Shown here in pieces: positions 25,760-35,975 of a stretch of DNA of 64,000 bases (positions are counted from its first letter, which is position 1; each line of letters starts with the position of its first letter). The notes beneath the pieces were generated by a model. That model was not told the origin of the DNA and made no database searches. It saw nothing but the letters and a program-made list of their open reading frames with translations. This DNA is from Dyella flagellata (GTDB taxonomy: Bacteria; Pseudomonadota; Gammaproteobacteria; Xanthomonadales; Rhodanobacteraceae). The position numbers were made by a program, and so were the translations under genes. The stretch covers positions 1 through 64,000 of the forward strand of contig NZ_BSOA01000020.1 of assembly GCF_030160275.1 (NCBI RefSeq), read 5' to 3'.

Positions 25760-26773
25760 TCAGCCCTTCACGCGCTTGGCAATCGCCTCGCCAAAGCTCT
25801 GCGTCGAACCCTTGCCACCCAGATCCGGCGTGACGTGCTCGCGATCGTTCGCCATGGTTTCGCGGATCGCCACACGCAGCTTGGTACCTTTCTCCACCAT
25901 GCCAAGGTGATCAAGCATGTCGGCCGCAGCCAGCAGCAGTGCGCACGGATTGGCGATGCCCTTGCCGGCGATGTCCGGCGCGGAACCATGCACCGCTTCG
26001 AAGATCGCCGCTTGCTCGCCGATGTTGTCGCCCGGGGCAAGCCCCAGACCGCCGACCAGGCCGGCACACAGGTCCGAAAGAATGTCGCCGAAAAGGTTGG
26101 TGGTGACGATCACGTCGAACTGCTCCGGACGCATCACCAGCTGCATGCAGGCGTTGTCCACGATCATCTCGTTGAACTCGATCTGCGGATAGTCCTTGGC
26201 GATTTCGCGCGCCACGTTGAGGAACAGGCCCGACGCGGTCTTGATGATGTTGGCCTTGTGCACCGCGGTGACTTTCTTGCGGCCTTTCTTCACTGCCATC
26301 TCGAACGCGTAGCGCACGATGCGCGCGCAGCCCTTGCGGGTGACGCGGATCATCGAGGTAGCCAGTTCGCCGTCTTCGGACAGGGTCTGGCCTTCGGAAA
26401 GATAGGCGCCCTCGGTGTTCTCGCGCACCGTGATGATGTCGATGTTCTCGAAGCGCGCCTTGGTGCCGGGGAAACTGATCGCCGGACGCACGTTGGCATA
26501 CAGATCGAAATGGCGACGCAGCGTGACGTTGATCGAGGTGAAGCCACCTCCCACCGGCGTGGTCAGCGGTCCCTTCAACGCCACTTTGTGCTTGGTAATG
26601 ACGTCGAGCGTGGCCTTGGGCAGCAGGTCGCCATGCTTTTCGAGCGCGATCATGCCCGCTTCGACGGTTTCATAGCTGAGGCCGCAATCGAGTGCGTCGA
26701 GCACGTGCAGCGTGGCGGCCATGATCTCCGGGCCGATGCCGTCGCCCGGGATCACCGCAATGGTCTTGCTCAT
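25760..26773 (-). CDS. NAD-dependent isocitrate dehydrogenase
   Basis: This enzyme of the isocitrate/isopropylmalate dehydrogenase family most likely oxidises isocitrate in the citric-acid cycle. The 337-residue protein has the start [14 protein letters not shown], the substrate-binding [11 protein letters not shown] loop (Ser in the position seen in IDH rather than LeuB), [17 protein letters not shown] and [14 protein letters not shown]. The length and sequence match the short NAD-type enzymes common in Xanthomonadales. The ATG at 26773 has an AAGGAG site. A homoisocitrate or tartrate dehydrogenase is less likely. Confidence 0.87.
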   Translation of the reverse strand: MSKTIAVIPGDGIGPEIMAATLHVLDALDCGLSYETVEAGMIALEKHGDLLPKATLDVITKHKVALKGPLTTPVGGGFTSINVTLRRHFDLYANVRPAISFPGTKARFENIDIITVRENTEGAYLSEGQTLSEDGELATSMIRVTRKGCARIVRYAFEMAVKKGRKKVTAVHKANIIKTASGLFLNVAREIAKDYPQIEFNEMIVDNACMQLVMRPEQFDVIVTTNLFGDILSDLCAGLVGGLGLAPGDNIGEQAAIFEAVHGSAPDIAGKGIANPCALLLAAADMLDHLGMVEKGTKLRVAIRETMANDREHVTPDLGGKGSTQSFGEAIAKRVKG

Positions 26774-26954
26774 GGGGAAAACTCCTTGGAATGAAGCGGA
26801 GAGGCCGGCGCGCGGGGGGATGCGCCTGGCTGAAAACCGCTCAATTATCCCCGATGCGCCTGTCGGCGAACAGCCTGAAATGGCCGGGAAGCGTTGCAAA
26901 TGCTCGCATGCAGCGTTGCTTCCCATCGAACGATGGGCTTTTCGCCTTCGCCTG

Positions 26955-26973
26955 CTCTCCCCGGCGGGGAGAG
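26955..26973. repeat. CTCTCCCC inverted repeat
   Basis: CTCTCCCC-GGC-GGGGAGAG forms an 8-bp stem with a 3-nt loop, just downstream of the third AhpD-like gene. It resembles common intergenic hairpins and may act as a weak terminator. Confidence 0.5.
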
Positions 26974-26987
26974 GGAGTAGAAGCAGC

Positions 26988-27380
26988 TTATGTGTGCTCG
27001 CCGCAGCCTGCTGGCTGCCCTGCCGCCTCGCCCGCTTCCAGCTGGTCGAGAAAATCCACCGCCCGGCGCAAATGCGGAATCACGATCGAGCCGCCGACCA
27101 CCAGGCCCACGCTGAACACTTCGAACAATTCGTCGCGACTGACGCCTGCCTCCTTGCATTGCGCGATGTGGTAGCTGATGCAATCGTCGCAACGCAGCAC
27201 CATCGACGCGACCAGGCCGAGCATTTCCTTGGTTTTCAAATCCAGCGCGCCGGGCTTGTAGGTCTGCGTGTCCAGCGCGAAAAAGCGCCGGACGACCTGG
27301 TTGTCCTCAGCCAGGATGCGCTGGTTCATGCGCTGGCGGAACGCGGTGAATTCGGCGACGCGATCTTTTTCGTTGCTCAT
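26988..27380 (-). CDS. AhpD/carboxymuconolactone-decarboxylase-like protein (third copy)
   Basis: This 130-residue helical protein has the redox motif CDDCISYH in MVLRCDDCISYHIAQCKEAG, the AhpD-type CxxC with the following His. Its ATG overlaps the stop of the glutaredoxin gene by 4 bp (ATGA), so the two are co-translated. Pairing with a glutaredoxin suggests that this CxxC could be reduced by it. No ECF41-type promoter is seen in front of it. Sequence around the motif differs from the 24.7-25.7 kb pair. Confidence 0.85.
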   Translation of the reverse strand: MSNEKDRVAEFTAFRQRMNQRILAEDNQVVRRFFALDTQTYKPGALDLKTKEMLGLVASMVLRCDDCISYHIAQCKEAGVSRDELFEVFSVGLVVGGSIVIPHLRRAVDFLDQLEAGEAAGQPAGCGEHT

Positions 27381-27640
27381 GCGGCCATTTCCAGCAACAA
27401 GGCGAGCTTGCCGCTGCGATCGGCGGCGACCAGGTCGTCGTAACCGCCAACATGCTGGTCGTTGATGAAGATCTGCGGCACGGTGCGGCGGCCTCCGCTG
27501 CGCTCGAGCATGCTGTCGCGCTGGGCCGGATCGATATCCACCCGCACCTCCTCCCATGCCAGCCCCTTGGCCTTGAGCAGGTTCTTGGCGGCCACACAGT
27601 AAGGGCATCGCTCGGTGGAATAGACTTCGATCTTGGGCAT
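27377..27640 (-). CDS. grxC: Glutaredoxin 3 (GrxC)
   Basis: This is a small glutathione-dependent thiol-disulfide oxidoreductase. The 87-residue protein has the dithiol active site CPYC at residues 12-15, the cis-Pro TVPQIFI and the GGYDDL glutathione-binding segment. It overlaps the downstream AhpD-like gene by 4 bp and is divergent from bepA. Confidence 0.95.
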   Translation of the reverse strand: MPKIEVYSTERCPYCVAAKNLLKAKGLAWEEVRVDIDPAQRDSMLERSGGRRTVPQIFINDQHVGGYDDLVAADRSGKLALLLEMAA

Positions 27641-27755
27641 CGCAAAACTCCGGAATTACTTGCGCCCTAAATGGCGGTTACGGTGTTCGAAAGCAAGCTG
27701 CTGGACGCTGAACTGCCATACTGTCGAGCGGTCTCAATGATATTGTCGTTCATCT

Positions 27756-29456
27756 ATGACCCTAAAGCATCGCCACCTCCCTAAACGCCTGCTGACCACG
27801 CTGCTCGCCGCCGGCGTGGCCTTCGCCGCTGGCGCTCAGGACAAGCCCGACGACATCCGCCTGCCCGACCTCGGCAGCTCGGCCAACGCCTTGATCTCGC
27901 CGCAGGAAGCCCAGGACTACGGCGCCATGATGCTGCAGCAGATGCGGGCACTGGACATGGTGTTGGACGATCCGCTGCTGGACGACTACATCAACAATCT
28001 CGGCTTCCGCCTGGTGGCGAACTCGGCCAAGCCCAAGGATCATTTCGCGTTCTTCATCGCCAAGGATCCGGTCATCAACGCCTTCTCGGCGCCTGGCGGC
28101 TACATCGGCATCAACTCCGGCCTGATCGCCATCACACGCAGCGAAGATGAGCTGGCCGCGGTGATGGCGCACGAAATCGGTCACATCACTCAAAACCATC
28201 TGCAACGCGCCTATGAATCGGCGAAGAAGGACACCCCGCTGATGGCCCTGGTCGCGCTGGGCGCGATCGCCGCCGGCGGCGCTGCCGGTGGCCAGGCCGC
28301 CGCGGCTGCCCTGCTCGGCGGCCAGGGCGTGTTGATGCAGAAGGAAATCAACTTCACCCGCAAGGATGAAGCCGAAGCCGACCGCACCGGCATCGAAACC
28401 CTGGCCAAGTCCGGCTACGACCCGAACGCGATGGCCGGCTTCTTCCAGCGCATGGAAGACGAAATGAGCGCCGACGCGGGTGGCGTCAACGTGCCATCGC
28501 TGCTGCTGGACCATCCGGTGACGGCCCAGCGCATCAGTGATGCCAAAGCGCGCGCCGGCTCGCTGATCGCGGCGCAGAAGTTGCAACCGCACGGCAGCCT
28601 GCTCGACAAGGAACGCTGGGACCAGCAGACGGCGCCGATCGCCTATGTGAAAGACGCCACCAAACTATTGGTACCGCATGCCAACGGCCAGGGCGTCAAC
28701 ACTTACCTGCTGATGCGTGAACGCGTGCGGGTGCTGTCCAACGACGCCTATCGCATGAGCAACTACTACAGCGGCCTGCTTGGCCGCCAGGACGGTCGCT
28801 ACAACACGCCGGAAAATGTCTACGGCTACGCCTTGGCGCTGACCCGCAGCGGCCAGGGCGGCAAAGCCGTCGCGCAGTTGCAGCCCCTGCTGGACAAGCA
28901 CCCGGACAACCTTGCCCTGCGGCTGGCGATGGCCGATGCACGCCTGCAATCCGGGGAGCGTGCCGCCGCGCTGGAGATTTACGCCGCGCTCAACACCGAG
29001 TCCCCGCGCAACAAGGCCGTTGGCCTGGCCTATGCCGGTGCGCTCACTCAGGGCGGCAGCCGGGAACAGGCCATCCAGGCCGCCGAGTTACTGCGCCCAA
29101 TGCTGCAGGATACGGACGAGCCCAGCCTGTACACCGCCTACGCCCGCGCCAGCGAACGGGCCGGCCAGACGGTGCGGGCCGGCGAGGCCTATGCCCAGGC
29201 CAGCTACCTTTCCGGACGGCCTTTCGACGCCATGGAGCAGCTCAAGACCCTGCTCAAGCGTAACGACCTGGACTACTACGCCCGCGCCCGTATCCAGGCC
29301 CATATCGCCGACCTCACCCCGCTGGTGATGGAACTGCGCAAGCGCAGGGTATCGACCGAAGACAACCCCGATGGCGCCAGCCAGACCCAGCAGCAGTTGA
29401 ACCCAGGCTGCCAAGGCCGGCTTTGCTTGAGCTGGGGCGCCAGTCCCAGCCGATGA
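27756..29456 (+). CDS. bepA: Periplasmic M48 metalloprotease with TPRs (BepA-like)
   Basis: BepA-type proteases act as chaperone and protease on outer-membrane proteins, chiefly LptD and BAM clients. The 566-residue product has a signal peptide (about 1-27), the M48 catalytic motif HEIGH (His139, Glu140, His143) with the third ligand Glu205 in DEAEADR, and a C-terminal TPR half (about 320-540). The length is slightly above the Escherichia coli enzyme because of a low-complexity tail (SQTQQQLNPG). The ATG at 27756 lacks an obvious ribosome site. Confidence 0.92.
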   Translation: MTLKHRHLPKRLLTTLLAAGVAFAAGAQDKPDDIRLPDLGSSANALISPQEAQDYGAMMLQQMRALDMVLDDPLLDDYINNLGFRLVANSAKPKDHFAFFIAKDPVINAFSAPGGYIGINSGLIAITRSEDELAAVMAHEIGHITQNHLQRAYESAKKDTPLMALVALGAIAAGGAAGGQAAAAALLGGQGVLMQKEINFTRKDEAEADRTGIETLAKSGYDPNAMAGFFQRMEDEMSADAGGVNVPSLLLDHPVTAQRISDAKARAGSLIAAQKLQPHGSLLDKERWDQQTAPIAYVKDATKLLVPHANGQGVNTYLLMRERVRVLSNDAYRMSNYYSGLLGRQDGRYNTPENVYGYALALTRSGQGGKAVAQLQPLLDKHPDNLALRLAMADARLQSGERAAALEIYAALNTESPRNKAVGLAYAGALTQGGSREQAIQAAELLRPMLQDTDEPSLYTAYARASERAGQTVRAGEAYAQASYLSGRPFDAMEQLKTLLKRNDLDYYARARIQAHIADLTPLVMELRKRRVSTEDNPDGASQTQQQLNPGCQGRLCLSWGASPSR

Positions 29457-29621
29457 AACAAAGCTGGCTGGAGGGGTCAAAATCGCGCTGCCTGCGCAGG
29501 GAACGCAGGTTTTTGTAAGCCGAATCACGCGCCAAGCGATTGTTTTCACGCATTGTCATTGCCGCGTAACATTTCACCGCTGCAATATTTGCGTCATAGG
29601 CCACCCCATTCGGACCTTAGC

Positions 29622-30311
29622 GTGCACAAACGCATCCTGATTGTTGAAGACGAAGCTTCCATCCGCGACATGGTCGCCTTCGCCCTGCGTAAAGCCGGGA
29701 TGGATACCGCGCAGGCCGCCGATGCGCGCACGGCCCAGATGTCCATCGCCGAACAGGTGCCGGACCTGATCCTGCTCGACTGGATGCTGCCGGGCACCAG
29801 CGGCCTGGACCTGGCCCGCCGCCTGCGCAAGGAAGAGCTCAGCCGCGAGATCCCGATCATCATGCTGACCGCGCGCGGCGAGGAAATGGACCGCGTGAAC
29901 GGGCTGGAAGCGGGCGTGGACGACTACGTCGTAAAGCCCTTCTCCACCCGTGAACTGATCGCCCGTATCAAGGCCGTGCTACGCCGCAGCCAGGGCGATG
30001 ACGGCTCGGGCATGGTCGAGCTGGGCCGCCTGCGCATCGATGGCCCCGCGCACCGCGTGTTCGCGGGCGACGAACCGGTACCGATCGGCCCGACCGAATA
30101 CCGCCTGCTGTACTTCTTCATGACCCACCCGGAACGCGTCTACTCGCGCGCCCAATTGCTCGACCACGTGTGGGGCGGCAGCGTGTATGTGGAAGAGCGC
30201 ACGGTGGACGTGCATATCCGTCGCCTGCGCAAGACGCTCGAGCCGTGGAAGCTGGAAGACATGGTGCAGACGGTCAGGGGCGCGGGCTATCGCTTCTCCG
30301 CCAGCCCTTGA
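29622..30311 (+). CDS. phoB: Phosphate regulon response regulator PhoB
   Basis: PhoB is an OmpR-family transcription factor that turns on phosphate-starvation genes. A GTG at 29622 gives 229 residues, exactly the usual length, starting [10 protein letters not shown]; the open frame extends upstream but without conserved sequence. Asp53 in LLDWMLPG is the phosphate acceptor. The receiver (about 1-120) is followed by a winged helix (about 130-228; [14 protein letters not shown]). It precedes phoR by 13 bp. Confidence 0.96.
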   Translation: MHKRILIVEDEASIRDMVAFALRKAGMDTAQAADARTAQMSIAEQVPDLILLDWMLPGTSGLDLARRLRKEELSREIPIIMLTARGEEMDRVNGLEAGVDDYVVKPFSTRELIARIKAVLRRSQGDDGSGMVELGRLRIDGPAHRVFAGDEPVPIGPTEYRLLYFFMTHPERVYSRAQLLDHVWGGSVYVEERTVDVHIRRLRKTLEPWKLEDMVQTVRGAGYRFSASP

Positions 30312-30324
30312 GGCAACCGCCGCT

Positions 30325-31617
<1,293 letters not shown>

Positions 31618-31674
31618 GCGCGCAGGCTGGGACACCCATCTAGGGATGCTCTGATCTATTCCACGTACCCGTCA

Positions 31675-31770
31675 CCGCACTGTATGCGCGCCTCGCAGCG
31701 ACCCAGTGGCGAAGGCAGACTGGCCGTCTGTCTAGACGCTGGGTCGCTGCGAGGCGCGCATACAGTGCGG
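31675..31770. repeat. Hairpin 1 of the element
   Basis: The 32-bp perfect inverted repeat has a 32-nt loop. The top of the loop carries CAGAC-TGGCC-GTCTG, which can itself fold into a small 5-bp stem or pair with the loop of hairpin 2. Confidence 0.92.
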
Positions 31771-31799
31771 CCCCAACCTTTTGAATTTTAATGACGGGG

Positions 31800-31897
31800 T
31801 GACGTCCAGAAGGCCCGCAGGGCGTGCCCCGCGGCTTGAACAGACGGCCAGTCTGCCCTGTGCCGCGGGGCACGCCCTGCGGGCCTTCTGGACGTCA
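31800..31897. repeat. Hairpin 2 of the element
   Basis: The 36-bp perfect inverted repeat, rich in G and C, has a 26-nt loop carrying CAGAC-GGCCA-GTCTG, the reverse complement of the hairpin 1 loop core. Confidence 0.92.
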
Positions 31898-32004
31898 TGC
31901 CGGGCACGTGGAATAGATCAGAGCATCCCTAGGCATCAACCGATTGCGCCGTATTACAAAACGTTGAACGGCTTCTTACAAACGCATAGGCGTGGCGGCG
32001 GTTC

Positions 32005-34182
32005 ATGAGTAAGAATGTGCGGATGCCGCGCCGTCAAGCTACCCAACCTACCCAACCTACCGTTGCCGAAACGCACCAGCCCGAGCTGTACCTGAGCCGC
32101 GAGCTGGCCACCCTGGAGTTCAATTTCCGGGTCCTGGCGCAAGCGCGAGACACCAGTATCCCCCTGCTGGAACGCCTGCGCTACCTCAGCATCGTCGCCA
32201 ACAACCTCGACGAATTCTTCGAGGTGCGCGTGGCGATGCTCAAGCACCATCACCAGTTCGGCTCGGCAGCACCAGGCCCCGACGGCATCCCTTCCGGCGA
32301 GTTGCTGGCGCGCATCCGCGAGCGTGTGCTCGACCTGGTCAGCGCTCAATACACCACCTGGCAGGACGAACTCGGCCCCGAGCTGGTCGCCGAAAACATC
32401 CATTTCCTCACCCGCAAGCAATGGACGCCGCGCCAGCGCCGCTGGCTGCACGGCTACTTCGAAAACGAAGTGCTGCCGGTGTTGTCGCCGCTGGGACTCG
32501 ACCCCGCGCATCCGTTTCCGCGTATCCTCAACAAGACCTTGAACATCGCGGTGGTGCTGCAAGGCCGCGACGCGTTTGGCCACGAAGGCCATCTCGCGCT
32601 GGTGCGCGCACCGCGCTCGCTGCCGCGCATCATCCGCATTCCCAACGAGGTATGCGGCGCCGGCGATCACTTCGTGTTCCTCGCCGAATTGCTGCAAGCC
32701 TTCGTCGACATGATGTTCCCCGGCTTCAAGGTCGCCGGCTCCTACCAGTTCCGGGTCACCCGCAACAGCGAGCTGATCGTCGAAGAGGAAGAGGTCGACA
32801 ACCTGGCACGCGCGCTGGCGGAAGAACTGCACGGCCGCGGTTATGCCCGTCCGGTGCGACTGGAGATCGGCGCCGACTGCCCACCTTCGATCGTGTCGAT
32901 GCTGATCAGCAACTTCGAACTGGAAGAAACCGACGTCTACCGTTGCAACGGCCCGGTCAACATCATCCGCGCCGGCATGGTCTACGACGAACTCGACCGT
33001 CCCGCGCTGAAGTTCCCGCGCTTCACTTCCGCCCTGCCCATCGCGCTGGGTAACGGGCGCAAGATCTTCGACGTGCTGGGCCAGCGCGACATCTTGCTGC
33101 ACCACCCGTACGAATCATTCAATGCCGTGGTCGATCTGTTGCGCGAAGCGGTGCAGGATCCGGACGTGCTGGCGATCAAGCAGACGCTGTACCGCGCCGG
33201 CAAGGACACCCCGCTGGTGGATCTGCTGGTGGAAGCGGCCCGCAACGGCAAGGATGTCACCGTGGTGATCGAATTGCGCGCTCGCTTCGACGAGGAAGCC
33301 AACATCCGGTTCGCTACGCGCCTGCAAGAAGCGGGCGTACAGGTGGTGTACGGCGTGGTGGGCTTCAAGACGCACGCCAAGATGATGCTGATCGTGCGCC
33401 GCGAGAACGGCCATCTGCGCCGCTACGTGCATCTGTCCACCGGCAACTATCACCAGACCAACAGCCGCCTGTACACCGACATCGGCCTGATGACGGCCAA
33501 CCCGGAATTCGGCGAAGACCTGCACAAGATCTTCCAGCAGCTGTCTGGACTGGGCCCGGTCATTAACTTGAAGCGCCTGCTGCATTCGCCCTTCACGCTG
33601 TACAAGAGCGTGGTGGAGAAAATCGATCGCGAAACAACGCATGCGCGCAACGGCAAGCCGGCGCGGATCGTCGCCAAGCTCAATGCCATGAACGAGTCAC
33701 ACGTGATCGAGGCGCTCTACGCGGCGGCGCAGGCCGGCGTGGAGATCGACTTGATCGTCCGTGGCGCGTGTACGTTGCGCCCGGGCTTGCCCGGCATTTC
33801 CGAACGCATCCGCGTACGCTCGATCGTGGGCCGTTTCCTCGAACACAGCCGCGTGTACTGGTTCGCCAACGACGGTGAGCCGGAAATCTACTGTGCCAGC
33901 GCGGACTGGATGGAGCGCAACCTGATGCGTCGCATCGAGGTCGCCTTTCCCATCCTCGATCCGCAGCTCGCGGCGCGCGTTTACGATGAAACGCTGGCCA
34001 ACTACCTTGCCGACAACACCCACGCATGGCTGCTGGATAGCCATGGGCAATATACGCGCGCCATGCCGGGCGAGGCCCCGCCTTATTCGGCGCAGGAAAC
34101 TTTGCTCGCCAAGCTGTGCAATGCGACCACCACCGCGCCCGCTCGTGCGCAGTTGCCCACCACGCTGCGTGAAGAAGGCTAG
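32005..34182 (+). CDS. ppk: Polyphosphate kinase 1
   Basis: PPK1 reversibly polymerises the gamma-phosphate of ATP into polyphosphate. The 725-residue protein has the N domain (LSRELATLEFNFRVL), the head domain, and two catalytic PLD-like domains. The autophosphorylated His lies in GVVGFKTHAKMML, followed by YVHLSTGNYHQTNSRLYTD; ARFDEEANI is also conserved. It sits between phoR and ppx, which suggests that polyphosphate turnover is tied to the Pho regulon. Confidence 0.97.
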   Translation: MSKNVRMPRRQATQPTQPTVAETHQPELYLSRELATLEFNFRVLAQARDTSIPLLERLRYLSIVANNLDEFFEVRVAMLKHHHQFGSAAPGPDGIPSGELLARIRERVLDLVSAQYTTWQDELGPELVAENIHFLTRKQWTPRQRRWLHGYFENEVLPVLSPLGLDPAHPFPRILNKTLNIAVVLQGRDAFGHEGHLALVRAPRSLPRIIRIPNEVCGAGDHFVFLAELLQAFVDMMFPGFKVAGSYQFRVTRNSELIVEEEEVDNLARALAEELHGRGYARPVRLEIGADCPPSIVSMLISNFELEETDVYRCNGPVNIIRAGMVYDELDRPALKFPRFTSALPIALGNGRKIFDVLGQRDILLHHPYESFNAVVDLLREAVQDPDVLAIKQTLYRAGKDTPLVDLLVEAARNGKDVTVVIELRARFDEEANIRFATRLQEAGVQVVYGVVGFKTHAKMMLIVRRENGHLRRYVHLSTGNYHQTNSRLYTDIGLMTANPEFGEDLHKIFQQLSGLGPVINLKRLLHSPFTLYKSVVEKIDRETTHARNGKPARIVAKLNAMNESHVIEALYAAAQAGVEIDLIVRGACTLRPGLPGISERIRVRSIVGRFLEHSRVYWFANDGEPEIYCASADWMERNLMRRIEVAFPILDPQLAARVYDETLANYLADNTHAWLLDSHGQYTRAMPGEAPPYSAQETLLAKLCNATTTAPARAQLPTTLREEG

Positions 34183-34185
34183 GGA

Positions 34186-34255
34186 TGCTGGGATGACAAT
34201 CCCGGCATCGCGATGTGGCAAGCATGGCAGTGCTGGGATTGTCATCCCAGCCTAC
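34186..34255. repeat. GTAG-REP doublet (REPIN)
   Basis: Two inverted palindromes (GCTGGGATGACAATCCCGGC and GCTGGGATTGTCATCCCAGC) with a spacer of about 24 bp and CCTAC at the right end. It lies between ppk and ppx, both on the plus strand. Confidence 0.82.
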
Positions 34256-34307
34256 ATGCTTGGCGGATACATGCGAGAATTGCGCGCAGCCCGAACAGGA
34301 GTCCCGC

Positions 34308-35825
34308 GTGAGCCTCGGTGACCAGATGCAGATCAAGGACGGCGAACTGATGGCCGCCGTCGACATAGGCTCAAACAGTTTCCACATGGTGGTGGCACGC
34401 ATGGAGCACGGCGAGCCGCGGGTGATCGACCGCCTGCGTGAAACAGTGCGCATGGCCGCCGGCTTGCGTGCCGACGGCACGCTGGATGCCGAGCATCGCG
34501 CGCGCGCCCTCAATTGCTTGGCCCGCTTCGGCCAGCGCATCGCCGGCATTCCTACCGCCCGCGTGCGCGCGGTAGCCACCAACACGGTGCGCCGCCTCGC
34601 TTCGCCACAAGCTTTCCTCACCACGGCCGAAGCTGCGCTCGGCCACCCGGTGGAAGTGGTGTCCGGCCGCGAGGAAGGCCGCCTGATCTTCCTGGGCGTG
34701 GCACACGACTTGCCCACCTCGCGTGAGCCCCGCCTGGTGATCGACATCGGCGGCGGCAGTACCGAATTCATCATTGGCCGCGGCCTCGCCCCGCTGCACA
34801 CGGAAAGCGTGCAGGTAGGCTGTATCGCCAGCACACAGCGCTTTTTCCCCGGCGGCAAGCTCACCCGCAAGCGCTGGCAGCGGGCACGCGGCGAAATCGG
34901 CGTATTGCTGCAGCAGTTCTCGGAGGAGTACCTGGAAGCGGGCTGGACCGATGCCGTTGGCTCTTCCGGCAGCGCCAAGGCGATCGGCGCCGTGGTGCAG
35001 GCCATGAAGCTTTCCGACCATGGCGTCACCCCCTCGTCGCTGGCCATGTTGCGCGATGCGGTGCTCGAACAAGGCCAGATCAGTACGCTTAAGCTGCCTG
35101 GTCTTTCGGAAGATCGCGCGCCGGTGTTTGCCGGCGCCGTGGTGATCTTCGAAGCGGCCTTCGCCGCGCTCGGCATTGAGCGCCTGCAAGTATGCGAAAG
35201 CTCGATGCGCGAAGGTCTGTTGTGGGACCTGCTCGGCCGCGCTGGCGGTACCGACCCGCGTACGTCCAGCATCGACGCGCTGGCCAACCGCTACGGTGTG
35301 GACCGCGCACAGGCGCGCCGCGTGGAATCCACCGCGCTGATGCTGTTCGACCAGGTCGCCACGACTTGGAAGCTGGACGGCGAGGAACGCGAGTGGCTGT
35401 CGTGGGCTGCACGCGTGCATGAAATCGGCCTGGCCATTGCGCACAGCCAGCACCACCAACACGGCGCCTACATCCTGCGCAACGCCGACTTGGCCGGCTT
35501 CTCCAAGCAGGAGCAGCAGCTGCTTGCCAACATCGTGCAGGCACATCGCCGCAAGCCGGATAAGACGGCCTTCTCCACCCTCCCGCAGCGCTATCGCCAG
35601 CTCGCCAAATACATCACCGCCCTGCTGCGCCTGGCGGTGCTGTTCCGTCGCGCGCGCCGCCCCGAATCGCTCCCCCCGTTACGTCTGGCGGCCACCGCCC
35701 AGCGCCTGGGGCTGCAGCTGCCCGCTCCATGGCTGGAGCAGCATCCGCTGACGCAGGCGGATCTGGAACAGGAAATTACGCCAATGGCGGAGCTGGGGCT
35801 GGTGCTCTCGATCGGAACGCAATGA
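34308..35825 (+). CDS. ppx: Exopolyphosphatase
   Basis: PPX removes terminal phosphate from polyphosphate; family members may also hydrolyse pppGpp. A GTG at 34308 with an AGGAG site six bases upstream gives 505 residues. The ASKHA-fold motifs are AAVDIGSNSFHMVV near the start and VIDIGGGSTEFIIG, followed by GCIASTQRFF. The C-terminal HD-like domain includes WAARVHEIGLAIAHSQHHQHGAYIL. It follows ppk after a REPIN. Confidence 0.95.
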   Translation: MSLGDQMQIKDGELMAAVDIGSNSFHMVVARMEHGEPRVIDRLRETVRMAAGLRADGTLDAEHRARALNCLARFGQRIAGIPTARVRAVATNTVRRLASPQAFLTTAEAALGHPVEVVSGREEGRLIFLGVAHDLPTSREPRLVIDIGGGSTEFIIGRGLAPLHTESVQVGCIASTQRFFPGGKLTRKRWQRARGEIGVLLQQFSEEYLEAGWTDAVGSSGSAKAIGAVVQAMKLSDHGVTPSSLAMLRDAVLEQGQISTLKLPGLSEDRAPVFAGAVVIFEAAFAALGIERLQVCESSMREGLLWDLLGRAGGTDPRTSSIDALANRYGVDRAQARRVESTALMLFDQVATTWKLDGEEREWLSWAARVHEIGLAIAHSQHHQHGAYILRNADLAGFSKQEQQLLANIVQAHRRKPDKTAFSTLPQRYRQLAKYITALLRLAVLFRRARRPESLPPLRLAATAQRLGLQLPAPWLEQHPLTQADLEQEITPMAELGLVLSIGTQ

Positions 35826-35849
35826 CGGAAGGGCAAGCGTTGCAACCGC

Positions 35850-35917
35850 GTAGGCCGGCATGACAATCCCAGCTTCAACACGCCGCAGGGAAAGCTGGGA
35901 TTGCCATCCCAGCCTAC
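35850..35917. repeat. GTAG-REP doublet (REPIN)
   Basis: GTAGGCCGGCATGACAATCCCAGC (slightly diverged left half) and a conserved right half ending CCAGCCTAC, between ppx and ppiA. Confidence 0.82.
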
Positions 35918-35975
35918 TCCGTGCCCCCTGCCACGCGTATCATGCGCGGATACTTCAGCCGTACCGCCCCTAATC

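Larger units (their letters stand above)
31640..31932. repeat. 293-bp MITE-like element with two long hairpins and complementary loops
   Basis: The ends are 32-bp inverted repeats (31640-31671 and 31901-31932) that match at 31 of 32 positions and begin CTAGGGATG. Inside are two perfect hairpins: arms 31675-31706/31739-31770 (32 bp) and 31800-31835/31862-31897 (36 bp). The arms are unrelated to each other. The loops contain CAGACTGGCCGTCTG (31716-31730) and CAGACGGCCAGTCTG (31841-31855), exact reverse complements. No protein is encoded. Partial copies at 1-37 and 44054-44091 mark it as a repeat family. I do not recognise it as a named element. Confidence 0.9.
31618..32004. other. phoR-ppk intergenic region, mostly a structured repeat
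   Basis: This 387-bp gap has a partial GTAG-REP remnant (CAGGCTGGGACACCC) at 31623-31637, then the 293-bp hairpin element, then 72 bp before ppk. The last part contains TTACAAA repeats spaced 22 bp apart (31954 and 31976), which are possible regulator half-sites. Open frames read across it are built from the palindromes and show no coding character. Confidence 0.7.

Noticed and set aside
29553-29621. Pho box upstream of phoB
   Set aside because: TTGTCAT at 29553-29559 is a fair half-site, but the next half-site after four bases (GCGTAAC) does not fit, so the evidence is too weak.
31640-31932. Integron attC site or large rho-independent terminator
   Set aside because: There are no RYYYAAC/GTTRRRY core sites and no U-run after either stem; two separate hairpins inside terminal repeats fit neither.
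31640-32008. Open frames of about 75 codons on both strands across the hairpin element
   Set aside because: They are made of palindromic DNA, match no family, lack ribosome sites, and both strands are open only because the region is GC-rich.
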